Shown here: positions 1-7,217 of the stretch, piece by piece
How positions within the stretch are numbered: position 1 is the first letter of the stretch
Layout: every line of letters starts with the position of its first letter
NCBI GenBank assembly: GCA_002402945.1
Contig: DHGV01000019.1
Span: 1-21,284, forward strand
DNA: 21,284 nt
Origin: Pelotomaculum sp. UBA4789
Lineage (GTDB): Bacteria; Bacillota; Desulfotomaculia; Desulfotomaculales; Pelotomaculaceae
Reading direction: 5' to 3'
Notes under the pieces: model-generated
The model's input: the letters and a program-made list of their open reading frames with translations, nothing else
Told to the model about the DNA's origin: nothing
The model's database searches: none
Program-made: the position numbers and the translations under genes

Positions 1-33
1 TGCGAAAAATTATTGACACTACCTAATATTTGC

Positions 34-231
34 TTATAAAATATTTTTACCCTTGTCGATCTCTTCCAGCAGAATATCAATCGCCCTGGCGAATATGCCG
101 TTGAAAGCGCCAAAAAGTTCAAGAACTGTTGTGTCCTCAGTTACATTTATAGACAGGTCTGTCATCGCTCTGCTTATATAATCGGCTCCCCTGCTTTTGT
201 TTTCCAGGAAATAGCTGAGATCCATATCCAT
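34..231 (-). CDS. Small protein of unknown function (65 aa)
   Basis: I do not recognise this protein. It is short, acidic and leucine-rich, has no cysteine from the chosen start, and shows no signal peptide or membrane segment, so it is probably a small helical cytoplasmic protein. The frame opens further upstream at 258, but the ATG at 231 is preferred: an AAAGGATG ribosome site lies 7 bases before it, and the protein then begins MDMDLSYFLENK. It follows the EF-G-like gene by 38 bases in the same direction and is probably co-transcribed with it. No convincing terminator is visible in the last 33 bases of the window. It could be spurious, but the ribosome site and spacing favour a real gene. 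Confidence 0.6.
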   Translation of the reverse strand: MDMDLSYFLENKSRGADYISRAMTDLSINVTEDTTVLELFGAFNGIFARAIDILLEEIDKGKNIL

Positions 232-269
232 GTTATCACATCCTTTCAGGGGCAACAATAGCTCTTCTT

Positions 270-2285
270 TTATTTTTCCGCTTCTGCTTCTGCCTTTGCT
301 TTTTTGATGATATCTTCAGCCTGCCGGGCAGGGACTTCTTCGTAGCTGTTAAATTCCATGGTAAAAGAACCACGTCCCTGGGTCATCGATTTTAAGTCTA
401 TGGCATAACGGTACATCTCGGATAGCGGCACGGTAGCCCTGATCTTAGTAAGCCTGCCAACCTGTTCTGTGCCCAGCACCCTTCCGCGCTTGGTATTGAA
501 ATCACTTATTATGTCCCCCATGAAGTTTTCCGGAACCACTGACTCCACACTCATGATCGGTTCAAGAATAATCGGCTTGGCCAGAGGAACTGCTTTTTTA
601 AATGCCAGGGATGCCGCTATCTTAAAAGCAAGCTCCGAGGAGTCTACGTTATGGTAAGAGCCGTCATAAAGTGTCGCCTTAATGCCGGTGGTTGGATAAC
701 CGGCCAGCACCCCTTCCACAAGAGCTTCACGCAGGCCTTTTTCAACAGCCGGGAAATACTGCCTGGGCACTGAACCACCGAATATATCTTCTTCGAATAC
801 GAAATCAGCTTCCGGGTTGGGCTCAAAGCGGATCCAAACATGTCCGTACTGTCCTCTGCCGCCTGATTGCTTCTTATGCTTACCTTCCACTTCCACTTTT
901 GACCTGATTGTTTCCCTGTATGGTACCTTGGGATCTGCTACGACTACATCAACGCCAAACTTTCGTTTAAGTTTTTCGATCATGATATTGATATGGAGTT
1001 CACCCATGCCGGTTAACAGTGTTTGCTTGGTTTCAATATTTTTTTCCACCCTCATTGTTGGGTCTTCTTCCAGCAGCTTTGAAATTGCATCGCCGAGCTT
1101 GTCTTCATCGTTTTTGCTCTTAGGCGCAATGGCTACGGTCAAGGTGGGTGTAGGGAAGTCTATGCCTTCCAGCACAACAGGCTTGTCTTTATCACAAAGG
1201 GTGTCGCAAGTCCCTGTGTCCTGAAGTTTTACCACAACAGCCAGGTCTCCGGTAGCAACAGCGTTTGTCTGGACAGTGTTTTTGCCCCTGACAAATAAGA
1301 CATTGCCGATTCTTTCGGTTTTTTCCTTTTTGCTGTTAAGTACTGTGGTGTCGCTCTTGAATGTGCCGCTGTATACACGCAGGAAGTTCATTTTCCCCAC
1401 ATATGGGTCGGCTATGGTTTTAAATACCAGAGCAGACATGGGCCCTTCGCTTTCTTCCGGGGCGGGAAGGTAATTTACAGCAACATCCATCACCTGGGCA
1501 GCGCCTATGTTCTTGGTAGCCGATCCTGCCATAACCGGAACTACTTTGCGCATAGTGATACTTTTTGCAAGACCTTCTTTTATTTCCTCGGGTGTTAATT
1601 CTTCTCCTTCGAGATACTTCATGGTCAGATCGTCATCACCCTCAGCTGCCGCTTCAATTAATTGTTCCCTGTATTGGGCAACCTCGTCAGCCAGTTCGGC
1701 AGGAATGGGAATTTCTTTCCCTTTACCGGCTCCCTCGTAAGCAGTGCCGCTGATGATATCCACTATACCGCTGAAAGTGCTGAAAGAACCGATAGGAATT
1801 TGAATTGGTACAAAGTTTGCGTTAAATTTTGATTTAAGGTCGCTTATAACTTTATCAAAATTTGCATTTTCACGATCCATTTTATTAATGAACACAATTC
1901 TGGGCAGGTTGTAGCCGTCAGCAATATCCCAGATAACCTCATGCTGAACTTCAACGCCATCGACAGCTGATACAACAAACATAACAGAGTCTGATACCCT
2001 GAGCGCGCCTTTTACTTCACCAATAAAATCTGAAAATCCTGGGGTATCAAGCAGGTTAATCTTGATGCCGTTCCACTCGCAGGGAACAAGGCTGGAATGA
2101 ATAGTAATTTGTTTTGCTGCTTCTTCAGGGTGGTAATCCGATGCTGTAGTGCCATCTTCTACTCTTCCTAAACGAGATAGAATCCCGGTATTAAAAAGCA
2201 TCGCCTCAACCAGGGAGGTTTTACCGGCTCCACCGTGTGCTACCACCCCCAGGTTGCGTATTTGACCGGTCTGGTAGTTCTTCAA
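270..2285 (-). CDS. Elongation factor G-like translational GTPase (EF-G paralogue)
   Basis: A 671-residue protein with the whole EF-G domain layout: GTPase domain, domain II, and domains III to V ending in a charged Ala/Glu/Lys tail. The P-loop reads AHGGAGKTS (residues 16-24), where canonical EF-G has an AHIDAGKTT-type loop. DTPGF (G3) and NKMD (G4) are intact. The switch I region reads AAKQITIHSS instead of the usual ERGITI type. These changes and the slightly short length place it with the EF-G-like/EF-G2 paralogues, not the fusA of the str operon. EF-G moves tRNA and mRNA through the ribosome; whether this paralogue translocates, recycles ribosomes or acts under stress is unknown. It starts at TTG (2285), 8 bases after AAGGAGG. 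The 250-base gap upstream separates it from surE. Confidence 0.9.
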   Translation of the reverse strand: MKNYQTGQIRNLGVVAHGGAGKTSLVEAMLFNTGILSRLGRVEDGTTASDYHPEEAAKQITIHSSLVPCEWNGIKINLLDTPGFSDFIGEVKGALRVSDSVMFVVSAVDGVEVQHEVIWDIADGYNLPRIVFINKMDRENANFDKVISDLKSKFNANFVPIQIPIGSFSTFSGIVDIISGTAYEGAGKGKEIPIPAELADEVAQYREQLIEAAAEGDDDLTMKYLEGEELTPEEIKEGLAKSITMRKVVPVMAGSATKNIGAAQVMDVAVNYLPAPEESEGPMSALVFKTIADPYVGKMNFLRVYSGTFKSDTTVLNSKKEKTERIGNVLFVRGKNTVQTNAVATGDLAVVVKLQDTGTCDTLCDKDKPVVLEGIDFPTPTLTVAIAPKSKNDEDKLGDAISKLLEEDPTMRVEKNIETKQTLLTGMGELHINIMIEKLKRKFGVDVVVADPKVPYRETIRSKVEVEGKHKKQSGGRGQYGHVWIRFEPNPEADFVFEEDIFGGSVPRQYFPAVEKGLREALVEGVLAGYPTTGIKATLYDGSYHNVDSSELAFKIAASLAFKKAVPLAKPIILEPIMSVESVVPENFMGDIISDFNTKRGRVLGTEQVGRLTKIRATVPLSEMYRYAIDLKSMTQGRGSFTMEFNSYEEVPARQAEDIIKKAKAEAEAEK

Positions 2286-2369
2286 AATACTTGCCTCCTT
2301 TTGTGAATTATGGTTAGTTTTAGTAATATTCCATGTTTATACATAATAATTAAATTAATCAGGGTAAAA

Positions 2370-2397
2370 AACAAAAAATAAGAACCCCTGAGAGTTC
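2370..2397 (-). terminator. Weak rho-independent terminator after surE
   Basis: Read on the minus strand, a 6-bp stem (arms 2392-2397 and 2382-2387, one G-U pair) with a 4-base loop runs into TTATTTTTTG. It lies about 140 bases downstream of the surE stop, in the gap before the EF-G-like gene. The stem is short, so termination may be partial. Confidence 0.45.
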
Positions 2398-2399
2398 AA

Positions 2400-2419
2400 A
2401 AGTTTATTTAAATAAACTT
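2400..2419. repeat. Perfect 20-bp AT-rich palindrome
   Basis: The sequence AAGTTTATTT followed by AAATAAACTT is a perfect inverted repeat with no spacer, next to the weak terminator in the surE/EF-G gap (2286-2535). It could be a protein-binding operator or part of the transcript-end structure. The sequence does not decide. The rest of this gap is AT-rich with no gene. Confidence 0.5.
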
Positions 2420-2535
2420 CTCAAGTAAATCCAAATAAAAAGTGCTATATTAAAAAGATTATTTCTACGGCAGTTGGATAAATTCCTTGTTTTCTAAAAA
2501 ATATGAGGACATTTTTCATAAAAATATTACAGGGA

Positions 2536-3294
2536 TTAAACCCCTATTTTTTTTAAGATTTCAATAAGTTTTTCCATATAACCGTAATCCGTCAAGTCAT
2601 AGTGAATGGGAGTGATGGATATATATCCTTCTCTGACAGCCCAGATATCCGTTTCGGGATCATCTTCATCCAGGTCAAAAGGCTCACCACCCATCCAGAA
2701 GTAAATCCTGCCCCGCGGATCGGTCCTTTTATCAAAGATATTTACGTAACGCCTGTTACCGAGCTTGGTAACTCTTATGCCCTTTGGCTTGCCTGGAGGG
2801 ATATTAATATTCAGGAGAGTGCGGGGGGAAATCTCGGCACTAAACATTGCCACAATATCCCTGGCAAGTTTTCCGGAATAAGAATAATCATGGTTTCTAT
2901 GGCTGGTCAGTGAAATTGCAATTGATGGGATACCGTTGATCAGGCCCTCAATAGCTGCAGAAACCGTACCGGAATAAAGCACGTCGGTACCAAGATTTGG
3001 ACCGGAATTAATTCCTGAAATCAGCAGGTCAGGCGGTTCCGGCATCAGCGCTTCCAATGCCAGTTTAATACAATCAGCTGGAGTACCGTCTACCTCCCAG
3101 CCAATAGTCTTGGTGCCCGGGTAATCACATTCCCTAACCCTAAGAGGCCTGTAAACTGTAATTTTATGGCCAGTGGCGCTTCTTTCACGATCCGGAGCCA
3201 CGATAAATAGCTCGTGCTGATCCTCCAAGGCATTTCTCAAGACCTTCAAACCGTCAGACTGAATACCGTCATCGTTGCTGATTAATATTCGCAT
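2536..3294 (-). CDS. surE: 5'/3'-nucleotidase SurE
   Basis: SurE removes phosphate from nucleoside 5'- and 3'-monophosphates in a divalent-metal-dependent reaction; it acts in the cytoplasm and is linked to stationary-phase survival and nucleotide salvage. The 252-residue length is normal for the family. The N-terminal SNDDG (residues 7-11 region) carries the metal-binding aspartates D8 and D9, the SATGHK loop follows at about 39-44, and INSGPN (95-100) carries the metal-ligand Asn96, followed by GTDVLYSGT. The ATG at 3294 has a GGAG ribosome site 7 bases upstream. The gene follows the YpmA-like gene by only 12 bases, so the two are surely co-transcribed, probably with folE. Identification is firm. 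Confidence 0.96.
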   Translation of the reverse strand: MRILISNDDGIQSDGLKVLRNALEDQHELFIVAPDRERSATGHKITVYRPLRVRECDYPGTKTIGWEVDGTPADCIKLALEALMPEPPDLLISGINSGPNLGTDVLYSGTVSAAIEGLINGIPSIAISLTSHRNHDYSYSGKLARDIVAMFSAEISPRTLLNINIPPGKPKGIRVTKLGNRRYVNIFDKRTDPRGRIYFWMGGEPFDLDEDDPETDIWAVREGYISITPIHYDLTDYGYMEKLIEILKKIGV

Positions 3295-3306
3295 AACACA
3301 TCTCCA

Positions 3307-3495
3307 TTAAATTTCGTAGATAGAAATAGTCATCGTATCACTGTTTTTATCTTTGGTAAGGCCAAAAATTACTTTTTTATCTTTTAGTATCTTATTTAAA
3401 AAATCAACAACCTTATACATCTCGTCATAAGTTTTGAAGCTCTTTGCGGCGACAAGTTCCAGCTTGCCGGCCTCATCGTTCTCTTTATTTGTCAT
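3307..3495 (-). CDS. YpmA-like small protein (DUF4264)
   Basis: A 62-residue protein with a central YKVVDFLNKILKDKKVIFGL segment and a C-terminal beta strand (TMTISIYEI). This fits my memory of the DUF4264 family, represented by Bacillus subtilis YpmA, a small conserved Firmicutes protein of unknown function; that assignment is from pattern, not a search. No catalytic motif, cysteine or membrane segment is visible. GGAGGTG lies about 15 bases before the ATG, longer than ideal, but the frame has a stop just upstream and no better start. It sits 71 bases after folE and 12 bases before surE, so it is probably part of a folE-ypmA-surE unit. Confidence 0.75.
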   Translation of the reverse strand: MTNKENDEAGKLELVAAKSFKTYDEMYKVVDFLNKILKDKKVIFGLTKDKNSDTMTISIYEI

Positions 3496-3566
3496 GTGGA
3501 CAGCTTGTCACCTCCAGTGGTAATACTAATTAAATAGATACCCCAAAATATCTCTGTTGTCAGCAC

Positions 3567-4124
3567 TTACCCTTTTATCAGGGAGAAAGCCTCTGCCCTG
3601 GTAGCCTCATTCTTTTGAAAACCACCCCTCACTGCAGATGTAATGGTTTTTGAGCCCGGCTTATTCACACCACGGAATGTCATGCACATATGTTCAGCCT
3701 CAATTACTACTAAAACACCATATGCTTTTAAACAGCTCATAATACTGTCAGCAATTTGTGAGGTCAGTCGTTCCTGAAGTTGGGGCCGCCTGGCATAGCC
3801 GTCTACCACCCGCGCCAGCTTTGAAAGCCCGGTCACCTTCCCTTTGTGCGGGATATATGCCACATGCGCTTTACCGTAAAATGGGAGCAGGTGATGTTCG
3901 CACATTGAATAGAGGGGGATGTCTTTAACAATAACCATTTCATTATGGTCTTCGGAAAATATTTTTTCCAGGTGGACCTTGGGATCCTCATGCAGGCCGC
4001 TGAATATCTCACAGTACATCCTGGCAACCCGTGCGGGGGTATCTTTTAACCCTTCCCTCTCAGGGTCTTCGCCAATAGCTTCTATGATCATCTTGACGGC
4101 CTGCTCAATCTTCTTTTCATCCAA
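3567..4124 (-). CDS. folE: GTP cyclohydrolase I (FolE)
   Basis: FolE converts GTP to 7,8-dihydroneopterin triphosphate, the shared first step of folate and 7-deazaguanine (queuosine) synthesis. The 185-residue length is typical of the single-domain enzyme. MCEHHLLPF (74-82) supplies C75 and H78 and the EAEHMCMTFRG stretch supplies C147: the three zinc ligands of the classical type IA enzyme. The GLSKLARVVDGYARRPQLQERLT segment is also conserved. The start is TTG at 4124, behind GGGGAGGG about 9 bases upstream. With queD, queC and queE upstream it completes the GTP to preQ0 route, but a 300-base repeat-rich gap separates it from queE, so it may have its own promoter. Confidence 0.97.
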   Translation of the reverse strand: MDEKKIEQAVKMIIEAIGEDPEREGLKDTPARVARMYCEIFSGLHEDPKVHLEKIFSEDHNEMVIVKDIPLYSMCEHHLLPFYGKAHVAYIPHKGKVTGLSKLARVVDGYARRPQLQERLTSQIADSIMSCLKAYGVLVVIEAEHMCMTFRGVNKPGSKTITSAVRGGFQKNEATRAEAFSLIKG

Positions 4125-4221
4125 TATTCTCTTCCCTCCCCGACTTGGACCTCCGCACTGGTGATATTCCTGATCTTATCGGTACTATCCTGATTGCGGA
4201 CAATCCTCAATCATTCCGATC

Positions 4222-4430
4222 GGGGACATATCTCTGACATCAGAGGAATGCCTGATACAGAGATGTGTCCCCTTTCCGCTGTCTGGTATCATTTAACGAT
4301 ATAATTAACAGATGCATAGTCTCACTTTAAGCGAATTATGTCCCCATTCCTCTATCAGGTATCATTTAACGATAAAAGTAACAGAAATTAGTATCATCGT
4401 GTAATCGTGTTTTCTCCCCGTTCCGCTATA
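4222..4430. repeat. Cluster of REP-like repeats in the queE-folE gap
   Basis: The gap 4125-4425 contains no gene but is built of related short repeats. A hairpin with 15-base arms (4222-4236 and 4258-4272, 14 of 15 pairing, GGGGACA at the outer end) encloses a second smaller stem. A 33-base direct repeat occurs at 4269-4301 and 4342-4374 (29 of 33 identical), sharing the exact 17-mer GGTATCATTTAACGATA. A third partial copy (CCCCGTTCCGCTATA, 4416-4430) runs across the queE stop codon. The arrangement resembles REP-type elements mobilised by RAYT/IS200-like transposases; that assignment is inference, and no transposase is present. The large hairpin has no T-tract and so is not a standard terminator. 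Confidence 0.7.
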
Positions 4431-5163
4431 GAAATCCCATTATCTTGTGCATTTGCGGTATCACACGCACATCAGCAATAATCTCCAATGCCGTTTGCTG
4501 CAGTTCAAGCAGATGTATCGCCGGTATCTTGTTTATTTCCCCTCTGACGCTAACTGGCTGGATAATAAGGGTTACACCAGGGGCTATGCTTTTTATCAGC
4601 TCAGCAGCCATTTTTATCTCTTCCAAGCGGGTATTTTCACCTGCTATAACCTTAACGAAAGTTTTTTTTGCAGAAGCTATCTTTAAAAAACGGCTGTGTT
4701 CTTCCCACAGAGGAGCGTTTCCTGCGCTGCCAGGCATTTTAATATCCATCGCCACAATATCGATCAGGCTGATTACCTCGGCCAGGCTTTCCGGCAGGGT
4801 GCCGTTTGTTTCGAGATAAATCCCGTGCCTGGTACCTTTAATCAGGGGCGCCAAATCTTTTATTAATGACGGGTACAACAGCGGTTCTCCGCCCGTAAGG
4901 CTGACTGAATGGTGCTGTGATAGTTCCAGAGCTGAGGCAGCAGCGGCTACATCCTCAGCATTGAGTGGATTCACAAGCAGTTTAAAATCCCCTCTGCCCG
5001 GCGTTGCCTCTATGCGGCAGTTCAATGGCATCTCAGCTGAAACAGTGTCACAATAAGAACATTTCAAGTTGCAGCCATGCAGCCTGATGAAAATCTGCCG
5101 GCATCCCACGTATGGCCCCTCTCCCTGGACAGAAGAGAATATCTCGATAACAGGGTATTTCAT
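4426..5163 (-). CDS. queE: 7-carboxy-7-deazaguanine synthase (QueE)
   Basis: A radical SAM enzyme that contracts 6-carboxy-tetrahydropterin to 7-carboxy-7-deazaguanine, the third step to preQ0. The cluster motif CNLKCSYC gives C31, C35 and C38 in the normal CxxxCxxC spacing, preceded by FSSVQGEGPYVGCRQIFIRLHG, the family's N-terminal signature. SLTGGEPLL is the SAM-binding GGE motif, and ETNG and DIKMPG follow. At 245 residues it has full family length. The ATG is 1 base past the stop of the DUF366 gene, so translation is probably coupled. The stop codon (TAG) lies inside a partial copy of the downstream repeat, so the 3' end of the gene abuts an insertion-prone region. Confidence 0.95.
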   Translation of the reverse strand: MKYPVIEIFSSVQGEGPYVGCRQIFIRLHGCNLKCSYCDTVSAEMPLNCRIEATPGRGDFKLLVNPLNAEDVAAAASALELSQHHSVSLTGGEPLLYPSLIKDLAPLIKGTRHGIYLETNGTLPESLAEVISLIDIVAMDIKMPGSAGNAPLWEEHSRFLKIASAKKTFVKVIAGENTRLEEIKMAAELIKSIAPGVTLIIQPVSVRGEINKIPAIHLLELQQTALEIIADVRVIPQMHKIMGFL

Positions 5164-5164
5164 C

Positions 5165-5728
5165 TCATTTCACGCCCCGCACTTTGCAGCGGGCCATAAG
5201 TATTTCGCTGCATTCACCGGCGTATAAGCCACATATGGCGGCGCCCAATGCCGGCATTTTGTCTATTTCCAGGCCAAGGTCCGCCAGGCCAACAGCAGGT
5301 ACAGGCACATTATCGCTTATTACGTTCAAGGCGGTATGGATCATGGTGGAAACAGGTGTCAGGGTGGCTATGGATACGGATAATTTTTTTTCATTATAAA
5401 ACAAATCATCACCGTCACGACGCAAAACAGCGCCTGTATGCTGCTGCACAGCATCTTTAATAATGGCTATAAAAAGACGCTGTCTGACAATGGTTTTTTC
5501 AAGGTCTAAATCAAAGTGTTCGATGATAAAATGCAGCATTTTTTCGCTGTAAATCGGGGCGTTGTTTTTAACATCTTCAAGATCAACCATCTCAGTAATG
5601 TTAACCCGGCAGGGTCCTTGAAATGACACGATGCTGTCACCCTGCAGGCCAAAGTTGCGGAAGGCCCAGAGCGATGACAGCTGAGTCCCGTCATATGTTA
5701 TTATATCGGTGATAAAACGTCTGATCAC
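5165..5728 (-). CDS. DUF366 family protein in the queuosine operon
   Basis: A 187-residue protein beginning MIRRFITDIITYDGTQLSSLWAF. The YDGTQL-SxLW start and the following NFGLQGDSIVSFQGPC are what I recall of DUF366, a family of unknown function in archaea and Clostridia; this is from memory, not a search. No nucleotide-binding loop, radical SAM motif or membrane segment is visible. Conserved-looking acidic and His positions (DLEDVKN, FIIEHFD) could bind a metal or pterin, but this is a guess. The GTG start at 5728 has GGAGG 7 bases upstream. It lies between queC (38 bases) and queE (1 base), so its product is probably tied to deazaguanine metabolism. Confidence 0.8.
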   Translation of the reverse strand: MIRRFITDIITYDGTQLSSLWAFRNFGLQGDSIVSFQGPCRVNITEMVDLEDVKNNAPIYSEKMLHFIIEHFDLDLEKTIVRQRLFIAIIKDAVQQHTGAVLRRDGDDLFYNEKKLSVSIATLTPVSTMIHTALNVISDNVPVPAVGLADLGLEIDKMPALGAAICGLYAGECSEILMARCKVRGVK

Positions 5729-5766
5729 AGCTTATCCTCCAGTGGTGGTTGGATGCGGCCGGGATT

Positions 5767-6441
5767 TTAAAAAACATCATCCCAGTTAAGTCCGGCAGCT
5801 TCAGCGGCTCTGCCGAGTCGCCGGCAGCTTTCGCAGCGCCCGCACATTTTTTCTTCCCCCCGGTAGCAGCTCCAGATATATTGAAAGGGAAGACCCAGCG
5901 CCAGACCCAGTTTGATGATCTCAGTCTTATCAAACACCTGGGTGTAACTGACTATTTTTATTTTGTTTAAAGTGGAATAACTGAGCGCGCTGTTGGCGGC
6001 ACAGACAAAATCCGCGCTGTTGTCCGGAAAAGTGGCCGCTTCCTCGCGATTAAAACCGGTTACAATTAGATTGCAGCCAGATGCTTCAGCAAAAGCCGCC
6101 GCAATGTTAACAAACAAGCCATTCCTGTTGGGTACCCATACTGATGCGGCATTGGTTTTTGAAATAAGATCATCATCAAGCTCAGCCGTATCCGGTTCCG
6201 GCATATACTTGTCATGTATCACCAGGGCGGTTTTAGTGATTTCTTCTAAAAATGCCAGCCTTAATATCCTGTGCTCAACACTGTAGTGAGCCGCCAGGGC
6301 TGCGGCGGACGACTTTTCTTTTTGTGCGGAACGTTGGCCATAATCAAAGGTCAGGCAAAGTGCAACCTCTGTTTCTTTTAAGGCCAGGGCCAGTGAAACA
6401 GCAGAATCCAGCCCGCCGGATAAAAGGACGATGCTCTTCAA
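5767..6441 (-). CDS. queC: 7-cyano-7-deazaguanine synthase (QueC)
   Basis: QueC uses ATP and ammonia to convert 7-carboxy-7-deazaguanine to the nitrile preQ0. The N-terminal PP-loop SGGLDS (8-13) binds ATP. The C-terminal zinc site is complete: C192, C200, C203 and C206 in CYRGEEKMCGRCESC. VPNRNGLFVNIAAAFAEA and the VTGFNREEAATFPDNS segment are family hallmarks. The 224-residue length is normal. The start is TTG at 6441, with the ribosome site (GCGAGGTG) formed by the last codons of queD, whose stop is only 2 bases away, so the two are translationally coupled. Firm identification. Confidence 0.96.
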   Translation of the reverse strand: MKSIVLLSGGLDSAVSLALALKETEVALCLTFDYGQRSAQKEKSSAAALAAHYSVEHRILRLAFLEEITKTALVIHDKYMPEPDTAELDDDLISKTNAASVWVPNRNGLFVNIAAAFAEASGCNLIVTGFNREEAATFPDNSADFVCAANSALSYSTLNKIKIVSYTQVFDKTEIIKLGLALGLPFQYIWSCYRGEEKMCGRCESCRRLGRAAEAAGLNWDDVF

Positions 6442-6443
6442 TG

Positions 6444-6830
6444 TTACACCTCGCTGTACGCCGCTGAAGTATCAGGCGATTCCCAGACACGCACACTGGC
6501 AATTTGCGCTGGCAGGTTGTTTTTATCAAGATCCTGTTTTAAACGGTTATAAATATGCCTGGCCAGGTTCTCAACAGTCGGATTGTTTTCCGCGCTGCCA
6601 GTAAAAGGTTTGATCTCGTTCAAATAGTTGTGGTCCAATTCCTCTACAACGGTCTTAATTTTAGCTTTGACTACGCCAAAGTCAAGCAGCATGCCTTTTC
6701 TGTCAAGCCGGCAGCCCCTGAAGGTGGCCTCAATATGCCAGGTATGCCCGTGCACCCTGGCACACGGGCCCTCATAATCTCTCAGGGAGTGCGCAGCGGC
6801 AAAACGGGTCCTTACAGTAAGCTCATACAT
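6444..6830 (-). CDS. queD: 6-carboxy-5,6,7,8-tetrahydropterin synthase (QueD)
   Basis: QueD, of the 6-pyruvoyl-tetrahydropterin synthase fold, turns dihydroneopterin triphosphate from FolE into 6-carboxy-tetrahydropterin. The zinc ligands are visible as H14 (AAAHSL), H27 and H29 (VHGHTWH), with the catalytic C23 in GPCARVHGH, which separates QueD from the Cys-less eukaryotic type. HNYLN and the C-terminal WESPDTSAAY provide the substrate-binding Glu. The length of 128 residues is normal. GAGG lies 8 bases before the ATG. The copZ-like gene ends 10 bases upstream; queC follows directly. Confidence 0.96.
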   Translation of the reverse strand: MYELTVRTRFAAAHSLRDYEGPCARVHGHTWHIEATFRGCRLDRKGMLLDFGVVKAKIKTVVEELDHNYLNEIKPFTGSAENNPTVENLARHIYNRLKQDLDKNNLPAQIASVRVWESPDTSAAYSEV

Positions 6831-6840
6831 TTTTTAGGCC

Positions 6841-7050
6841 TCAGTCCTTTACTTCATATCCGGCATCAGTGATCACCCCCGCAAGTGTATCACGGCTGAC
6901 CTTGTTGGCATCGTAAGTCACTGTGACGGTTTTAGCCTCCAGAACTGCTTCTGCTGCCTGTACCCCGCTCAGTCCCATCAAACCCTTTTCAACCGCGGCC
7001 TTGCAGTGCCCGCAGCTCATCCCGTCAACATTAAATGTCATTTTATCCAT
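6841..7050 (-). CDS. Heavy-metal-associated domain protein, CopZ-like metallochaperone
   Basis: A single HMA (ferredoxin-like) domain of 69 residues with MSCGHC (C13, C16) in the GMxCxxC loop that binds Cu(I) or another soft metal, and a C-terminal ITDAGYEV typical of CopZ. Such proteins carry copper to P-type ATPases. The frame opens at a GTG at 7065, but GAGGAG lies 7 bases before the ATG at 7050, which gives the usual CopZ length and start (MDKMTFNVDGM). No copper ATPase or CsoR is present in the window. It is instead the first gene after a promoter and sits 10 bases before queD, so it appears co-transcribed with the deazaguanine genes. Confidence 0.88.
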   Translation of the reverse strand: MDKMTFNVDGMSCGHCKAAVEKGLMGLSGVQAAEAVLEAKTVTVTYDANKVSRDTLAGVITDAGYEVKD

Positions 7051-7105
7051 TGCCATACTCCTCACCTGCTAAAATATATTTAAAACATCCTTCTGCATAG
7101 AAATA

Positions 7106-7134
7106 ATTATAAATAGTTTCTTTAGGCGTTGCAA
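7106..7134 (-). promoter_or_regulatory. Probable sigma-A promoter for copZ-queDC-DUF366-queE
   Basis: On the minus strand TTGCAA (7134-7129) is followed after exactly 17 bases by a perfect TATAAT (7111-7106), about 55 bases before the copZ-like start. The preceding operon ends in a terminator just upstream, so a promoter is expected here. The leader of about 50 bases shows no preQ1 riboswitch that I can recognise. Confidence 0.65.
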
Positions 7135-7154
7135 TGTCTTTGACAAATGAACTT

Positions 7155-7196
7155 CAAAACAATTAACCCCCGGTTTAATGTATCCCGGGGGTTAAT
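7155..7196 (-). terminator. Rho-independent terminator of the hdr-flox operon
   Basis: A perfect 12-bp stem (ATTAACCCCCGG, arms 7162-7173 and 7185-7196) with an 11-base loop, followed on the minus strand by TGTTTTG. It lies 21 bases after the floxA stop and closes the seven-gene operon. Confidence 0.88.
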
Positions 7197-7217
7197 GTTA
7201 CCTGTAAAGGCTGGTTT

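Noticed and set aside
13..40. TTGACA-16-TATAAA promoter on the plus strand
   Set aside because: The match is good, but it points into the antisense of the small gene and no plus-strand gene follows. In such AT-rich sequence a chance match is likely.
4222..4272. Large hairpin as terminator of queE
   Set aside because: There is no T-tract on the 3' side in either direction, and it belongs to a repeat cluster.
7051..7100. preQ1 riboswitch before the queuosine operon
   Set aside because: The leader is short and I could not find the aptamer's conserved stem and A-rich tail.
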